NCBI GenBank assembly: GCA_012514555.1
Contig: JAAZAB010000037.1
Location: 1 to 38,877 of the forward strand
Length of the DNA stretch: 38,877 bases
Direction of reading: 5' to 3'
DNA from: Lentisphaerota bacterium
GTDB lineage: Bacteria > Verrucomicrobiota > Kiritimatiellia > JAAZAB01
Positions within the stretch are counted from its first letter, which is position 1, and each line of letters opens with the position of its first letter. Below are positions 24,255-35,754 of the stretch, one piece after another. The position numbers and the translations under genes were made by a program. The notes beneath the pieces are model-generated. The model did not search any database, was not told the origin of the DNA, and was given only the letters and a program-made list of their open reading frames with translations.

Positions 24255-24779
24255 ATGCTGCGCTGCGTGTTTTTCGACCGTGACGGGGTGGTTAACGAGT
24301 CGCCCGGCGCCGGGCGCTACGTTCTGGACTGGAGTGCTTTCCGTCTCCAAGCCGGTTTTGTCGAGGCGCTTGAGGCGGCGCGGGATTGCGGGTACGCCGC
24401 CGCGGTGGTCACAAACCAGCGGTGCGTGGCAATGGGCCTTCTTTCCCTTGACAGCCTGCTTGACATGCATCGCCGCCTGCGCGAGCTGCTTCGGGACAAG
24501 CACGGCCTGGAGCTTCTGGACATCATGGCCTGCCCGCATGAGGAGGGCGAATGCGAGTGCCGCAAGCCCAGGCCCGGAATGCTGCTCGAGCTGTGCCGCC
24601 GCCACAAGCTGGATATGGCCGCGTCCTGGATGGTCGGCGACGCCGAGACGGACGTGCAAGCGGGCCTGCGCGCAGGTTGCCGGGCCATATTGGTCAGCTC
24701 CGGCCCGGGCGCAACGGCGGCCGACTTCACCGTGCCGACCATGGGGGAACTGCCAGGACTGCTGCGCCGCGTTTTGTGA
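24255..24779 (+). CDS. gmhB: D,D-heptose 1,7-bisphosphate phosphatase (GmhB-like HAD phosphatase)
   Basis: 174 residues. HAD phosphatase with the nucleophile motif DRDGVVN (Asp8, Asp10), VTNQ as motif II, KPRPGM as motif III and GDAETD as motif IV. The zinc site CPHEEGECECRKP is typical of GmhB and the HisB N-domain. GmhB removes the 7-phosphate of D-glycero-D-manno-heptose bisphosphate before nucleotide activation; the HddC-like enzyme at 9850 could act next. HisB phosphatase is the alternative, but no his genes are near. GGGAGG lies 11 bases ahead of the ATG, a somewhat long spacing. Confidence 0.87.
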   Translation: MLRCVFFDRDGVVNESPGAGRYVLDWSAFRLQAGFVEALEAARDCGYAAAVVTNQRCVAMGLLSLDSLLDMHRRLRELLRDKHGLELLDIMACPHEEGECECRKPRPGMLLELCRRHKLDMAASWMVGDAETDVQAGLRAGCRAILVSSGPGATAADFTVPTMGELPGLLRRVL

Positions 24780-24787
24780 TGCGGGTC

Positions 24788-24816
24788 TTGATATTGACGC
24801 CGCGCAATGATACTAT
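24788..24816 (+). promoter_or_regulatory. Putative promoter of uxs (and perhaps FHA-atp)
   Basis: TTGATA (24788-24793), 17-base spacer, TACTAT (24811-24816). The -10 lies in the loop of an inverted repeat GCCGC/GCGGC (24799-24803 with 24817-24821) followed by T5 (24826-24830), so the same DNA could also act as a weak terminator for incoming transcripts. Confidence 0.45.
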
Positions 24817-24844
24817 GCGGCAATCTTTTTAAGGGGGGCTCTCG

Positions 24845-25810
24845 ATGTCGGTCAATTCTAACGGAGCCCCGGTCCGGAAAGTGTCGCTGGTTCTCGGCGG
24901 AGCCGGCTTCCTGGGGTCCCACCTGTGCGAGGCCCTGCTCCGGGACGGGCACGAGGTGGTCTGCATTGACAACCTGATCACGGGCAACCTTGAAAACATC
25001 CGGCGCCTGCGCGAGAACGCCGCGTTCTCGTTCATCCGGCACGATGTGAGCAGGCACATAGACGTCGAGGGGCCGGTGGACTTCATCTACCATTTCGCCT
25101 CGCCGGCAAGCCCGGTTGACTACCTGAACTATCCCATCCAGACGCTCAAGGTCGGGGCGCTCGGAACTCACAACGCGCTCGGCCTGGCCCGCGCAAAGCA
25201 GGCCGTCCTGCTCCTGGCCTCGACATCGGAGGTGTATGGCGATCCCCTCGTGCATCCGCAAAACGAGGCATACTGGGGCAATGTGAACCCGATCGGTCCG
25301 CGCGGCGTGTACGACGAAGCCAAGCGCTTCGCCGAGGCCATGACCATGGCCTACCACCGCGTTCACGGAGTGGACACGAAAATCGTCAGGATATTCAATA
25401 CCTACGGGCCCCGAATGCGGCCGAACGACGGCCGGGTGGTTCCGGCGTTCATCATGCAGGCGCTGAAGAACGAGCCCTTGACCATTTTTGGGGACGGCCA
25501 TCAGACCCGCAGCTTCTGCTACGTGGACGACCTGATACGCGGCATAGTGCTGCTCTCGCGCAGCGCGGTTCACGAGCCGGTCAACATCGGGAACCCGCGC
25601 GAGATGACGGTCAGGCAGTTTGCCGAGGTCATTATCCGCCTTACGGGAAGCCGGTCGGCCATGGAAAGCAAGCCCTTGCCCGTTGACGACCCGAAAACCC
25701 GGCAGCCGGATATCAGGAGGGCCCGCGAGCTGCTGGGCTGGGAGCCCAACGTTCCCCTGGAAGAGGGACTGGCCAGAACCATAGATTATTTCAGGACCAT
25801 AGCCGGCTGA
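24845..25810 (+). CDS. uxs: UDP-glucuronate decarboxylase (UDP-xylose synthase)
   Basis: 321 residues. Extended short-chain dehydrogenase fold: NAD-binding GGAGFLGSH near residue 18, catalytic Tyr156 and Lys160 in YDEAK. The stretch [16 protein letters not shown] is diagnostic of the UXS group, and RSFCYVDDL follows in the substrate domain. It oxidises and decarboxylates UDP-glucuronate to UDP-xylose in the cytoplasm, feeding surface glycans. GGGGGG lies before the ATG at 24845. The FHA gene begins 21 bases after its stop, so uxs could be the first gene of a transcript that runs into the ATP synthase operon. Confidence 0.93.
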   Translation: MSVNSNGAPVRKVSLVLGGAGFLGSHLCEALLRDGHEVVCIDNLITGNLENIRRLRENAAFSFIRHDVSRHIDVEGPVDFIYHFASPASPVDYLNYPIQTLKVGALGTHNALGLARAKQAVLLLASTSEVYGDPLVHPQNEAYWGNVNPIGPRGVYDEAKRFAEAMTMAYHRVHGVDTKIVRIFNTYGPRMRPNDGRVVPAFIMQALKNEPLTIFGDGHQTRSFCYVDDLIRGIVLLSRSAVHEPVNIGNPREMTVRQFAEVIIRLTGSRSAMESKPLPVDDPKTRQPDIRRARELLGWEPNVPLEEGLARTIDYFRTIAG

Positions 25811-25831
25811 ACGCCATGAAAGGAGCTTGCC

Positions 25832-26227
25832 ATGCGCTTGCGCTATAAAACGCCGGGCGGCGAAGAGAAGGTCATCGAGTTGACGGAGAAGGCCATCACG
25901 ATAGGGCGCAATCCGGAAGTGGACGTCGCGATAGACGACAAGATGATTTCGCGGATTCACTGCGGCATCAGTTTCTGGGACAACGCGTACTTTCTGCGCG
26001 ATTTCAATTCTAACAACGGCACGTTTCTGAACGACCGCGAGGTGTCCGTCGCCCGCATCAACCCCGGGGATTCGATCAGGCTTGGCGATACGGTGCTTGC
26101 CGTGGAGGACGAGGCTCCGGGCACATCGAACTCCACCGTGATCCGGGAGGTCAAGCAGAAGATGGACTCGGGCAAGGGCTATCACACCATCCTCCAGGAA
26201 ATCATCCAGGAAGAGAAAAAGAAATGA
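25832..26227 (+). CDS. FHA-domain phosphopeptide-binding protein
   Basis: 131 residues. One forkhead-associated domain (about 5-95) with the conserved positions GRNPEVD, SRIHC and NGTFLN, which bind phosphothreonine. A charged helical tail (QEIIQEEKKK) follows. No other domain and no membrane helix. The start has AAAGGAG 7 bases upstream. Its stop overlaps the first ATP synthase gene (ATGA), so translation of the two is probably coupled. With the Ser/Thr kinase at 5740 it could form a phospho-signalling pair; that link is inference. Confidence 0.9.
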   Translation: MRLRYKTPGGEEKVIELTEKAITIGRNPEVDVAIDDKMISRIHCGISFWDNAYFLRDFNSNNGTFLNDREVSVARINPGDSIRLGDTVLAVEDEAPGTSNSTVIREVKQKMDSGKGYHTILQEIIQEEKKK

Positions 26228-26472
26228 CGCGCGCGGGCGAGAGTCCCGGGGCGCAGGATTGGAGGCGGGCCGGCGCTCTCGCGTCCATCGGAACCACTCT
26301 TGCGGCATGCACCGTGGTCGGGCTTTCCGCGGGGTATTGGCTGGACAGATGGCTGGGAACCGGGCCCTGGCTGCTGCTGCTGTTTCTTGTGCTCGGGATC
26401 GTGTCCGGGTTCGTGAGCATGATTCAAACCGCGTTTCGCCACAAGCCGCCCCCCAGGGGGCCGGCAGCCTGA
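26224..26472 (+). CDS. atpZ: AtpZ-type small membrane protein of the ATP synthase operon
   Basis: 82 residues with two membrane helices (about 20-39 and 46-66) around the conserved GYWLDRWLGTGPW. This is the small protein often found first in F-type ATPase operons and proposed to help Mg2+/Ca2+ entry or assembly. The ATG at 26224 overlaps the FHA stop. The next gene begins 17 bases on. Confidence 0.8.
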   Translation: MTRAGESPGAQDWRRAGALASIGTTLAACTVVGLSAGYWLDRWLGTGPWLLLLFLVLGIVSGFVSMIQTAFRHKPPPRGPAA

Positions 26473-26489
26473 TCCGCCGAAAGCCGCCT

Positions 26490-26807
26490 ATGAAAAATGC
26501 CGCCACAGCAGTTCTGTCGCTGGTTCTCGGGCTGGGGGTGGGGTGGGTCAACTCCCTCGCTTTGCGGAAGAGCGTTCGGCGCCGCTTTTCGGCCGGATGC
26601 GCCGGCGCCTGCGGGGGCGCGAAACTGGCCGGCGCCTCGCTGCTCCGTCTCGCCTGCATCGCCGCTGCCTGCTGGCTTGCCTTGAAATTTGCCGGGGTTT
26701 TTGCGGCTGTTCCACTCCTGATCGGCATTGCCTTTTCCACCATGCTGTGTTCAAGCTTCCGTCCTTCAGGCGGAAACAGTGTCCAGGGTTCTCATGGAAG
26801 AAATTGA
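26490..26807 (+). CDS. ATP synthase subunit I-like membrane protein
   Basis: 105 residues, three to four hydrophobic segments, with GWVNSLALRKSVRR after the first helix. Position between atpZ and atpB, size and topology fit AtpI (or AtpR), an assembly helper for the c ring. Sequence similarity is weak to the eye, so the name rests mainly on context. Its end overlaps atpB by 14 bases. Confidence 0.6.
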   Translation: MKNAATAVLSLVLGLGVGWVNSLALRKSVRRRFSAGCAGACGGAKLAGASLLRLACIAAACWLALKFAGVFAAVPLLIGIAFSTMLCSSFRPSGGNSVQGSHGRN

Positions 26808-27531
26808 AGGCCCTCTTTTTTTAACGCTCCTGGTCAAGCGGTTCTGGCCGGGCTGCCCCATACCCGTGGACCTGCTGTTCATGTGGCTTGCGGTTTTACT
26901 GGTCATGGTCTTTGCGCTGACCGCCGCAATCCGGTGCAGGCTCAAACCCGCCGGGGCTCAGAACGCTTTTGAAATGATTCTGGACGCGGTTTCCGACTTC
27001 ACCCTCAAGTTTATCGGCAAGGACGGCTTTCGCTTTCTGCCCCTGTTTTTCACGCTGTTCCTCGTGATCCTCTTCTCCAACCTGCTGGGGCTTATTCCCG
27101 GGTTCAAGTCGCCGACGGCTAACCTGAACATCAACGCCGGCATGGCGCTTGTCGTCGCGGTCTTTCCGCAGTACGTGGCCATACGGCATCGCGGCTTGCC
27201 GGGCTACCTTAAGAGCTTTTGCGGCCCGCCCTACTGGCTCGCGCCGCTGTTCATAATCATCCGCGTCATCGAGCAGCTTGCCCGGCCCCTGTCGCTGACC
27301 ATGCGCCTGTTCGGAAACATCATGGCCAAGGAGATTTTGCTTGGCATTCTGGTGTATTTGACGACAATATTCTTTTTCTCGAACGACATCGCATCCAGGC
27401 TTCTTTTCCCGGTGCCCTTCCTGATGCGGCCCCTGGTGATCCTGCTCGGTGTGCTGGTCAGCGTCATCCAGGCCCTTGTTTTCACCAGCCTCGCAATGAT
27501 CTATGTCGGCGAAGCGATCCACGAACACTAA
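26794..27531 (+). CDS. atpB: F-type ATP synthase subunit a
   Basis: 245 residues with five to six membrane helices. Subunit a forms the ion half-channels beside the c ring in the inner membrane. [12 protein letters not shown] and the essential arginine in [14 protein letters not shown] are present. The start at 26794 ([10 protein letters not shown]) lies inside the previous gene behind an AGGG. The c subunit suggests Na+ coupling, but I cannot judge from subunit a which ion passes. Confidence 0.94.
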   Translation: MEEIEGPLFLTLLVKRFWPGCPIPVDLLFMWLAVLLVMVFALTAAIRCRLKPAGAQNAFEMILDAVSDFTLKFIGKDGFRFLPLFFTLFLVILFSNLLGLIPGFKSPTANLNINAGMALVVAVFPQYVAIRHRGLPGYLKSFCGPPYWLAPLFIIIRVIEQLARPLSLTMRLFGNIMAKEILLGILVYLTTIFFFSNDIASRLLFPVPFLMRPLVILLGVLVSVIQALVFTSLAMIYVGEAIHEH

Positions 27532-27548
27532 CAGAAGGAGATCGAAGT

Positions 27549-27917
27549 ATGGACATCACTTCCCTATCGGTGGTTGGCGCCGTTGTCAGTATCGCGATCA
27601 CGGGGACGGCGGCCGCCATCGCCCAGGGCCGCGCCGCGACCAGCGCGCTCGACGGCATTGCCCGGCAGCCGGAAGCGTCCGGACCGATAGGCACCAACCT
27701 GATCCTGGGCCTGGCTTTCATCGAATCCATAGCGATCTACGCGCTGGTGATCTCGCTGATACTGATATTCGCCAATCCGTTCACAAAAACTTCCCAGAGC
27801 CTGGAAGAGAGCAAGGCGAAGCTTGAGATGATCCAAATCGAAACGCAGGCGATGGAAGCCCAGTCCAGGCTCGATGCCCTGAAGCAGGCCCGGCCGCAGG
27901 CTGAAACGGCGAAATGA
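27549..27917 (+). CDS. atpE: F-type ATP synthase subunit c with long C-terminal extension
   Basis: 122 residues; the usual length is 75-90. Helix 1 ends in the loop ARQPEA (38-43) and helix 2 carries the ion-binding Glu59. Gln26, Glu59, Ser60 and Tyr64 occupy the places of the Na+ ligands Gln32, Glu65, Ser66 and Tyr70 of Ilyobacter tartaricus; the Thr67 place is Ile61. The helix-1 glycine motif is GTAAAIAQG, so three of its five glycines are alanine. After ANPF (75-78) a 44-residue charged, probably helical tail follows ([15 protein letters not shown]...). Both ends of subunit c normally face outside the cytoplasm. AGAAGGAG-like sequence precedes the ATG. It overlaps atpF by 4 bases, so the tail is not a frameshift into the next gene. 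Confidence 0.93.
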   Translation: MDITSLSVVGAVVSIAITGTAAAIAQGRAATSALDGIARQPEASGPIGTNLILGLAFIESIAIYALVISLILIFANPFTKTSQSLEESKAKLEMIQIETQAMEAQSRLDALKQARPQAETAK

Positions 27918-28408
27918 TAGACTTCGACCTGAAGCTGATCCTGGCCTCGGCAATCACGTTCCTGGTCGCGCTGGCCATTCTGTGGCGGCTCGCCTACAAG
28001 CCGCTGCTGGGCATGATGCGGGACCGCGCCGCCAGGATCGCTTCGGACATGGATGCGGCGGAAGCCGCGCGAAGGGAAGCAAAGGCCATTGAAAAGCGCC
28101 TGGAGGAGGAGATGGCGGGAATAAGGGCCAGGGCCGACGAAGTCCTGGGCGCCGCGGCCCGGGATGGCGAAAAAATGCGGCAGGCCATTCTTGACGAGGC
28201 CCGGGCGCAAAGCGCGGCCGCGCTCAAGCGCGCGCAGGAGATGGTAGAGATCGAAAAGGAGAAGGCGCGCGATGAACTCCGGGGCGAAGTGGCTGAGCTG
28301 TCCTACCTCATGGCGGAGCGGATTCTCGGCCAGGCCGTTGAGCGCGATCCGGGCATTGACGGGCGCCTTGCCGAACAGGCGGCGCGCGAAGCGGGGGTAA
28401 AACGCTGA
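27914..28408 (+). CDS. atpF: F-type ATP synthase subunit b
   Basis: 164 residues. One N-terminal membrane helix (about 5-27) and a long Ala/Glu/Arg-rich helix that forms the peripheral stalk. The opening [21 protein letters not shown] and the [13 protein letters not shown] region are typical. ATGA overlap with atpE at the start and a one-base overlap with atpH (TGATG) at the end. There is a single b gene, so the stalk is probably a homodimer. Confidence 0.93.
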   Translation: MIDFDLKLILASAITFLVALAILWRLAYKPLLGMMRDRAARIASDMDAAEAARREAKAIEKRLEEEMAGIRARADEVLGAAARDGEKMRQAILDEARAQSAAALKRAQEMVEIEKEKARDELRGEVAELSYLMAERILGQAVERDPGIDGRLAEQAAREAGVKR

Positions 28409-28950
28409 TGCGCATGGACGCTCTGGCAAGACGATATGCGGGGGCGCTGCTCCAGGCGGCCGTTGACGCCGGCGCCGAGCGGGAGGTGCGCGAGGGCCTC
28501 GGGCTCGTCGCCCGGACCATCGCGGACCGCCCTGAACTGGGCGCGTTTCTGCGCAGTCCCTGCCACGGCCCCGCGCTCAAGCTCGCGGTCATGTCGGACC
28601 TGTTTGGCGCGCGCGTCTGCGCAACCGCCATGTCCGGGGTCCGGCTTATTCTCGCCCGCGGCCGGGAGCGTATGATTCAGGATATCGCCCGGGCTTACGG
28701 CGAACTGCTCGACCGGCGGGAGAACCGGGTTCGGGTCAGCCTTGTTTCCGCGCGGCCGCTCGGGCCGGACTGCATCGGGCGGGTCAGGGCGCTGCTCGCG
28801 GAGCGCCTTGACATGGAGGTCGCCATGGATGTGGCAACCAGTCCCGGCCTGATAGGAGGCTGCGTGATCAGCATGGGCGGCCGCGCGCTGGACAATAGCC
28901 TGCGCGGCAGGCTTTTGGATATCAGGGACAGAATGATGAAATCCGGCTAG
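28408..28950 (+). CDS. atpH: F-type ATP synthase subunit delta
   Basis: 180 residues. The N-terminal helical domain ([14 protein letters not shown]) binds the top of F1, and the C-terminal part ends with the conserved [20 protein letters not shown]. Delta joins the b stalk to the alpha/beta head. The ATG at 28408 overlaps the atpF stop. The next gene starts 14 bases after the stop. Confidence 0.93.
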   Translation: MRMDALARRYAGALLQAAVDAGAEREVREGLGLVARTIADRPELGAFLRSPCHGPALKLAVMSDLFGARVCATAMSGVRLILARGRERMIQDIARAYGELLDRRENRVRVSLVSARPLGPDCIGRVRALLAERLDMEVAMDVATSPGLIGGCVISMGGRALDNSLRGRLLDIRDRMMKSG

Positions 28951-28964
28951 CAGGGGTGTCCAAC

Positions 28965-30482
28965 ATGGCGGAGCATCAGACAATATCGGCCGATGAAGTG
29001 ACGTCGGTTCTGCGCAGGCAGATCGAATCTTTCACGGCCCGCATCGAAACGCGGGAGATCGGAACCGTCCTGCAGGTCGGGGACGGCATCGCCCGCATTT
29101 ACGGCCTGCCTCAAGCCATGTCCGGGGAGCTGCTGGAATTCCCGAACACGGTGTTCGGCATGGCCATGAACCTCGAGTCGGACATGATCGGGGCCATCAT
29201 CATGGGCGACGACACGCTCATCAAGGAGGGCGACAAGGTGCTCTGCACGGGGCGCGTCATGGAAGTCCCGGTCGGCGACGAGATGATCGGCAGGGTGGTG
29301 AACGCGCTGGGCAGCCCGATTGACGGCAAGGGCCCGATCGCCACCGCGAAAACCCGGCCGCTTGAGCATTCCGCCCCGTCGGTCATCGAGCGCCAGTCGG
29401 TGCGCCAGCCGCTTCAGACGGGGATAAAGGCGATTGACGCCATGGTGCCGATCGGCCGGGGCCAGCGCGAGCTCATAATCGGCGACCGCCACACCGGAAA
29501 GACGGCCATAGCCATCGACACGATTATCAACCAGAAAGACACGGGCGTTGTCTGCGTGTACGTGGCCATCGGCCAGAAGCGCTCGACGGTCGCGCGTGTC
29601 ATACAGACGCTAACCGAGCACGGCGCGATGAAGCATTCCATCGTCGTGTCCGCGTCGGCCTCCGACGCCGCCCCGCTCCAGTACATCGCGCCGTACACCG
29701 GGTGCGCCATAGCCGAGGAGTTCATGGATTCCGGGCGGCACGCGCTCATTGTCTATGACGACCTCTCGAAGCACGCGGTGGCCTACCGCGAAATCTCCCT
29801 GCTGCTGCGCCGACCCCCGGGCAGGGAGGCCTATCCCGGGGACGTGTTCTACCTTCACTCGCGCCTGCTCGAGCGCGCGGCAAAGCTGTCCGAGGCGCGC
29901 GGAGGCGGCAGCCTCACGGCGCTTCCGATCATCGAAACGCAGGCGGGCGACATTTCGGCTTTCATTCCCACCAACGTGATATCGATCACTGACGGCCAGA
30001 TATTCCTCGAACTGAGCCTGTTCAACGCCGGAATGCGGCCGGCGATAAACAGCGGACTCTCGGTGTCGCGCGTGGGCGGGAATGCCCAGACCAAGGCCAT
30101 GAAGAAGGTCGCGGGCCGCCTGCGCCTGGACCTGGCGCAGTACAGGGAGCTCCTGTCCTTTTCCCAGCTTTCCTCGGACCTGGATGACGCGACGAAAACC
30201 ATGCTCGCCCGCGGCGCGCGGCTTTCCGAGATTTTGAAGCAGGAGCAATGCAGGCCCATGCCGGTTGAGCAGCAGGCGATGATCATCTATTCTGCCGTGG
30301 GCGGGTTGCTCGACGAGGTGCCCCTGGACAAGCTGCGGGCCTTCGAGGCGGAGTTCCTCGCGTTCATGGGCAAGTCTTTCCCGGCCGTCGGTGAAAGTAT
30401 CCGCGAAAAAGGCGTGCTTGGCGAGGACCAGGAAAAGGCCCTTAAAGCCGCGATGGAACAGTTCAAGACCACATTTGGATGA
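28965..30482 (+). CDS. atpA: F-type ATP synthase subunit alpha
   Basis: 505 residues, standard length. P-loop [10 protein letters not shown], a minor variant of GDRQTGKT. The [10 protein letters not shown] stretch carries the arginine finger that acts in the neighbouring beta site. AGGGG lies 8 bases ahead of the ATG at 28965; an upstream GTG at 28956 is less well placed. The stop is 7 bases before the GTG of atpG. Confidence 0.97.
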   Translation: MAEHQTISADEVTSVLRRQIESFTARIETREIGTVLQVGDGIARIYGLPQAMSGELLEFPNTVFGMAMNLESDMIGAIIMGDDTLIKEGDKVLCTGRVMEVPVGDEMIGRVVNALGSPIDGKGPIATAKTRPLEHSAPSVIERQSVRQPLQTGIKAIDAMVPIGRGQRELIIGDRHTGKTAIAIDTIINQKDTGVVCVYVAIGQKRSTVARVIQTLTEHGAMKHSIVVSASASDAAPLQYIAPYTGCAIAEEFMDSGRHALIVYDDLSKHAVAYREISLLLRRPPGREAYPGDVFYLHSRLLERAAKLSEARGGGSLTALPIIETQAGDISAFIPTNVISITDGQIFLELSLFNAGMRPAINSGLSVSRVGGNAQTKAMKKVAGRLRLDLAQYRELLSFSQLSSDLDDATKTMLARGARLSEILKQEQCRPMPVEQQAMIIYSAVGGLLDEVPLDKLRAFEAEFLAFMGKSFPAVGESIREKGVLGEDQEKALKAAMEQFKTTFG

Positions 30483-30489
30483 GGCTGCC

Positions 30490-33015
<2,526 letters not shown>

Positions 33016-33034
<19 letters not shown>

Positions 33035-34038
33035 ATGATTTCGATCTGGCTCTTTCCCACCACCCGCGTGTTCAGAAGGCCGCCCCCGAGGATGGTCAGC
33101 ATTTTTTCGATCGGGATGTCGTAGTGGGCCGGCTGGTCAAAGGTGACGCATGCCCCGCTGATGGTCACCGGCGTGCCCGATTCCTTTCCGGCCTTCTCCT
33201 CGATGACCAGGCTGATGCGGTCGGCAATCTGCTTTGCCGTGTCCTTATCTATCCCGTACAGGCAAACGATGAATTCGTCGGCGGAAAAGCGTCCGACCAG
33301 GTCCATTTCCCGCACCACTTCCCGCATCAGGCCGTGCACGTTCTTCAGCAGCTCGTGCCCGCCCTGGATGCCGTGGATGCCGAGGTAGTCGGGAAAGTTG
33401 TCGATGTCGAAAAGGATGAGCGTCAAGGGAGCGTTGAAAGTCTTGGCCCTCGCGAGCTCGCGCCGGTATTCGTCAAGGAACGCGTTGTACTTGAGCGCCT
33501 TGCTGGCCTCGTCGATCCGGGCGAGATGGCGGGAGATGTAAAGCAGCTCGAATTTCTCCATCAGGAGCCCGATGAAAAGCGCCAGGACATGGATCGCGCG
33601 GGACTCGTCCCCGGAAAAGGCGCCCTCCCCGGCGCGGTCGCAATGCACGTAGCCAACGGTCCTCTGGTTGGATACGACCGGCGCCAGGCAGGCGCAGGAG
33701 AAATCGTATTCCAGCTTGATGGCATTGTAGTCGTCGCCGCCGGGCGCAATGTCGTTCAGAACCACAAGCTCATGCTTGAGCAGGACCCGTGAGATGACCA
33801 GGGACTGCGAATTCCTGCGCCACTTCTTGACGAACGAGTAGCTGAGCTTGCGCGACGTCTTCACGTACACCTCGTCCGTGTTGTCGTCAAGCATCATGAC
33901 GGCCAGCGACTGGTAAGGGATGAATTCCTTTGAGCCTTCCATAAGGACATGAAGGGCTTCCTCCATGCTGAGGCTCCCGCCGGTCTCCTTGAACATGCGT
34001 ATTATCCACTCGGAAAGACTGCGGTCCATGGGTGTCAT
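33016..34038 (-). CDS. GAF plus degenerate GGDEF-domain protein
   Basis: 340 residues. The N-terminal part (about 25-170) reads as a GAF sensor domain. The C-terminal part (about 180-340) is a GGDEF-type domain: LILFDIDNFPDYLG, GGHELLKNV, then GRFSADEFIV where active cyclases have GG(D/E)EF. With Ser-Ala in place of Gly-Gly, diguanylate cyclase activity is doubtful; it may bind c-di-GMP or act as a signalling adaptor. The start at 34038 follows GAGGAA; a longer form from 34089 is possible. A promoter with a palindromic spacer lies upstream. Confidence 0.82.
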
Positions 34039-34109
34039 GATAAGGGTTCCTCGATTTACGACTCTCTGGCAGACGTTATCGATGTACACAGATCGAAGCA
34101 GATCAGAGT

Positions 34110-34138
34110 ATTATGTGGTGGAGTTCCACCAGTTGCAA
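34110..34138 (-). promoter_or_regulatory. Promoter of the GGDEF-like gene with palindromic spacer
   Basis: On the minus strand: -35 TTGCAA (34133-34138), 17-base spacer, -10 CATAAT (34110-34115). The inverted repeat TGGTGGA-GT-TCCACCA (34116-34131) fills the spacer. The region is shared with the divergent nadC gene, so a regulator bound here could affect both. Confidence 0.45.
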
Positions 34139-34194
34139 ACTTTTTATCATTTTGTGTTGCCATTGTCCACCCATAATGCGATTTTTCAGGCGCC

Positions 34195-35079
34195 GTGAAA
34201 GACTGCCCTGTTTCCAGGCATCCTGTATGTCCCATCGACGAGCCGGCGGCTCGCGCCCTGGTGAGGCTCGCCCTGGAAGAGGATGTCGGCCCGGGCGACG
34301 CCACAACCCTGGCCCTGGTGCCGGAAAACGCGATGTCCGCGGCCGTCATTCTGCCGCGCGCCGACATTGTGGTCGCCGGCGGCGCCGTGTTCCGGGCCGT
34401 GTTCCGGGAGCTCGATCCCAGGGTTGAAGTCGAATTCCTGGCGCCGGACGGCGCGCGCGCGCGCCGCGGCCGGCCTGTCATGCTGGTGCGCGGGCCGTCG
34501 CGCGCGCTTCTGACCGGCGAGCGGACGGCCCTGAATTTCCTGCAGCGGCTCTGCGGCATAGCGACGTTCACGGCGCAATTCGTGGACCGCGTCCGGGCCC
34601 GCAATGTCCGGATACTCGACACCCGCAAAACCACTCCGGGCCTGCGTGCGCTCGAGAAGTACGCCGTGGCCTGCGGCGGCGGCAGCAATCACCGGATGGG
34701 CCTTTACGACAGGGTGCTGATCAAGGACAACCACCTCAAGCTCTGGCGCGCAGGCCGGGGCGGCCTTGCCGCGGCCGTCGCGGAGGCGCGCCGCCTCTGC
34801 CCCGGCCTTGAAATCGAAATCGAAGCGGAGTCGTTGGCCGAGTTCAGGGATGCGCTCGAAGGCCGCCCTGACTGGATTCTGCTCGACAACATGGGCCCCG
34901 GCCGCCTGCGGCGCTGCGTCGAAATATGCGCCGGCCGCTGCAAGCTGGAAGCCTCTGGCGGCATCAACCTCAGGAACGTGGAAGCTGTCGCATCCTCCGG
35001 GGTTGACGCCATTTCCCTCGGGTGCCTCACCCATTCGGCGCCGGCGGCCGACTTGTCCATGGAATTCGCCGATGTGTGA
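34195..35079 (+). CDS. nadC: Quinolinate phosphoribosyltransferase (carboxylating)
   Basis: 294 residues. It converts quinolinate and PRPP to nicotinate mononucleotide in de novo NAD synthesis. Signatures: EEDVGPGDAT near the N-terminus, RTALNFLQRLCGIAT, DTRKTTPGLR, GGGSNHRMGLYDRVLIKDNH (binding site) and EASGGI. The start is GTG at 34195 with AGG 5 bases upstream. birA follows after 6 bases, the common nadC-birA pair. nadA and nadB are not in the window. Confidence 0.95.
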   Translation: MKDCPVSRHPVCPIDEPAARALVRLALEEDVGPGDATTLALVPENAMSAAVILPRADIVVAGGAVFRAVFRELDPRVEVEFLAPDGARARRGRPVMLVRGPSRALLTGERTALNFLQRLCGIATFTAQFVDRVRARNVRILDTRKTTPGLRALEKYAVACGGGSNHRMGLYDRVLIKDNHLKLWRAGRGGLAAAVAEARRLCPGLEIEIEAESLAEFRDALEGRPDWILLDNMGPGRLRRCVEICAGRCKLEASGGINLRNVEAVASSGVDAISLGCLTHSAPAADLSMEFADV

Positions 35080-35085
35080 GCAGCG

Positions 35086-35739
35086 ATGAACGCCCAGTCC
35101 GCCCCGTTGGAGCGCCGCATACGCGGCCGCGTGATGTCATTTGAGCTGATTGAATTCGAGACGTTGGATTCGACGAATGACCTGCTCAAGGACATGGCTG
35201 CAAAAGGCGCCAGTGAGGGCGCCGTCGTCCTGGCGAACGCCCAGACGCGGGGCCGGGGGCGCGGCGGAAAGACCTGGCTCTCCCTTCCCGGCATGGGACT
35301 CTACTTCTCAGTGCTCTTCCGACCCAAGTGGGACGCGTCCGACGCGTTGCTGGCGGGAATGATGGCTTCCCTGGCCGTGGCCCGTTCGCTTGAGCTGGCC
35401 GGGATGAAGGGCGTTGAGCTGAAATGGCCGAACGACGTCCTGGTCAGCGGCAGGAAAATAGCAGGCGTGCTGGTGGAAACGCGACTCTCCCTTGGGCGCG
35501 TCGAGTTCATCGTTGTCGGCATAGGGGTCAATCTTGCCCACGATGCCGCAATGCTCGAGTTTGGTAACGGAGCGAAGGCCACGTCCTGCCGGATCGAGGG
35601 GCTTGAAATCGCGCGCGAGGACATGCTCGCGGGGATTCTGGACGAGATCGAGCGGGGCTGCCTGCTGATCCGGGCCGGGGACCGCGATGCCGTCATTGGC
35701 GAGTGGCACGCGCGCCGGAACTCCCGCGCCGAACACTGA
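35086..35739 (+). CDS. birA: Biotin-[acetyl-CoA carboxylase] ligase, short form
   Basis: 217 residues. Catalytic core of biotin protein ligase: DSTND, GRGRGGKTWLS (biotinyl-AMP loop), KWPNDVLV, KIAGVLVE and GIGVNL. It lacks the N-terminal DNA-binding helix-turn-helix of repressor-type BirA and also the small C-terminal SH3-like domain, ending at WHARRNSRAEH. It therefore cannot be an operator-binding repressor. The start at 35086 follows nadC closely; an internal ATG at 35134 is possible. Confidence 0.92.
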   Translation: MNAQSAPLERRIRGRVMSFELIEFETLDSTNDLLKDMAAKGASEGAVVLANAQTRGRGRGGKTWLSLPGMGLYFSVLFRPKWDASDALLAGMMASLAVARSLELAGMKGVELKWPNDVLVSGRKIAGVLVETRLSLGRVEFIVVGIGVNLAHDAAMLEFGNGAKATSCRIEGLEIAREDMLAGILDEIERGCLLIRAGDRDAVIGEWHARRNSRAEH

Positions 35740-35754
35740 GCCCGGCGCCTCCCT

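Noticed and set aside
24794-24816. TTGACG and TACTAT as a promoter pair
   Set aside because: The spacer is only 11 bases. The TTGATA at 24788 with a 17-base spacer was preferred.
24317-26743. 808-codon minus-strand open frame
   Set aside because: It lies antisense to gmhB, uxs, FHA and atpZ, all clear family members. Long shadow frames are common in high-GC DNA, and its translation shows no family pattern.
34157-34177. Promoter for nadC using TTGCCA and CATAAT
   Set aside because: The spacer is 9 bases, too short for sigma70. No convincing plus-strand promoter was found there.
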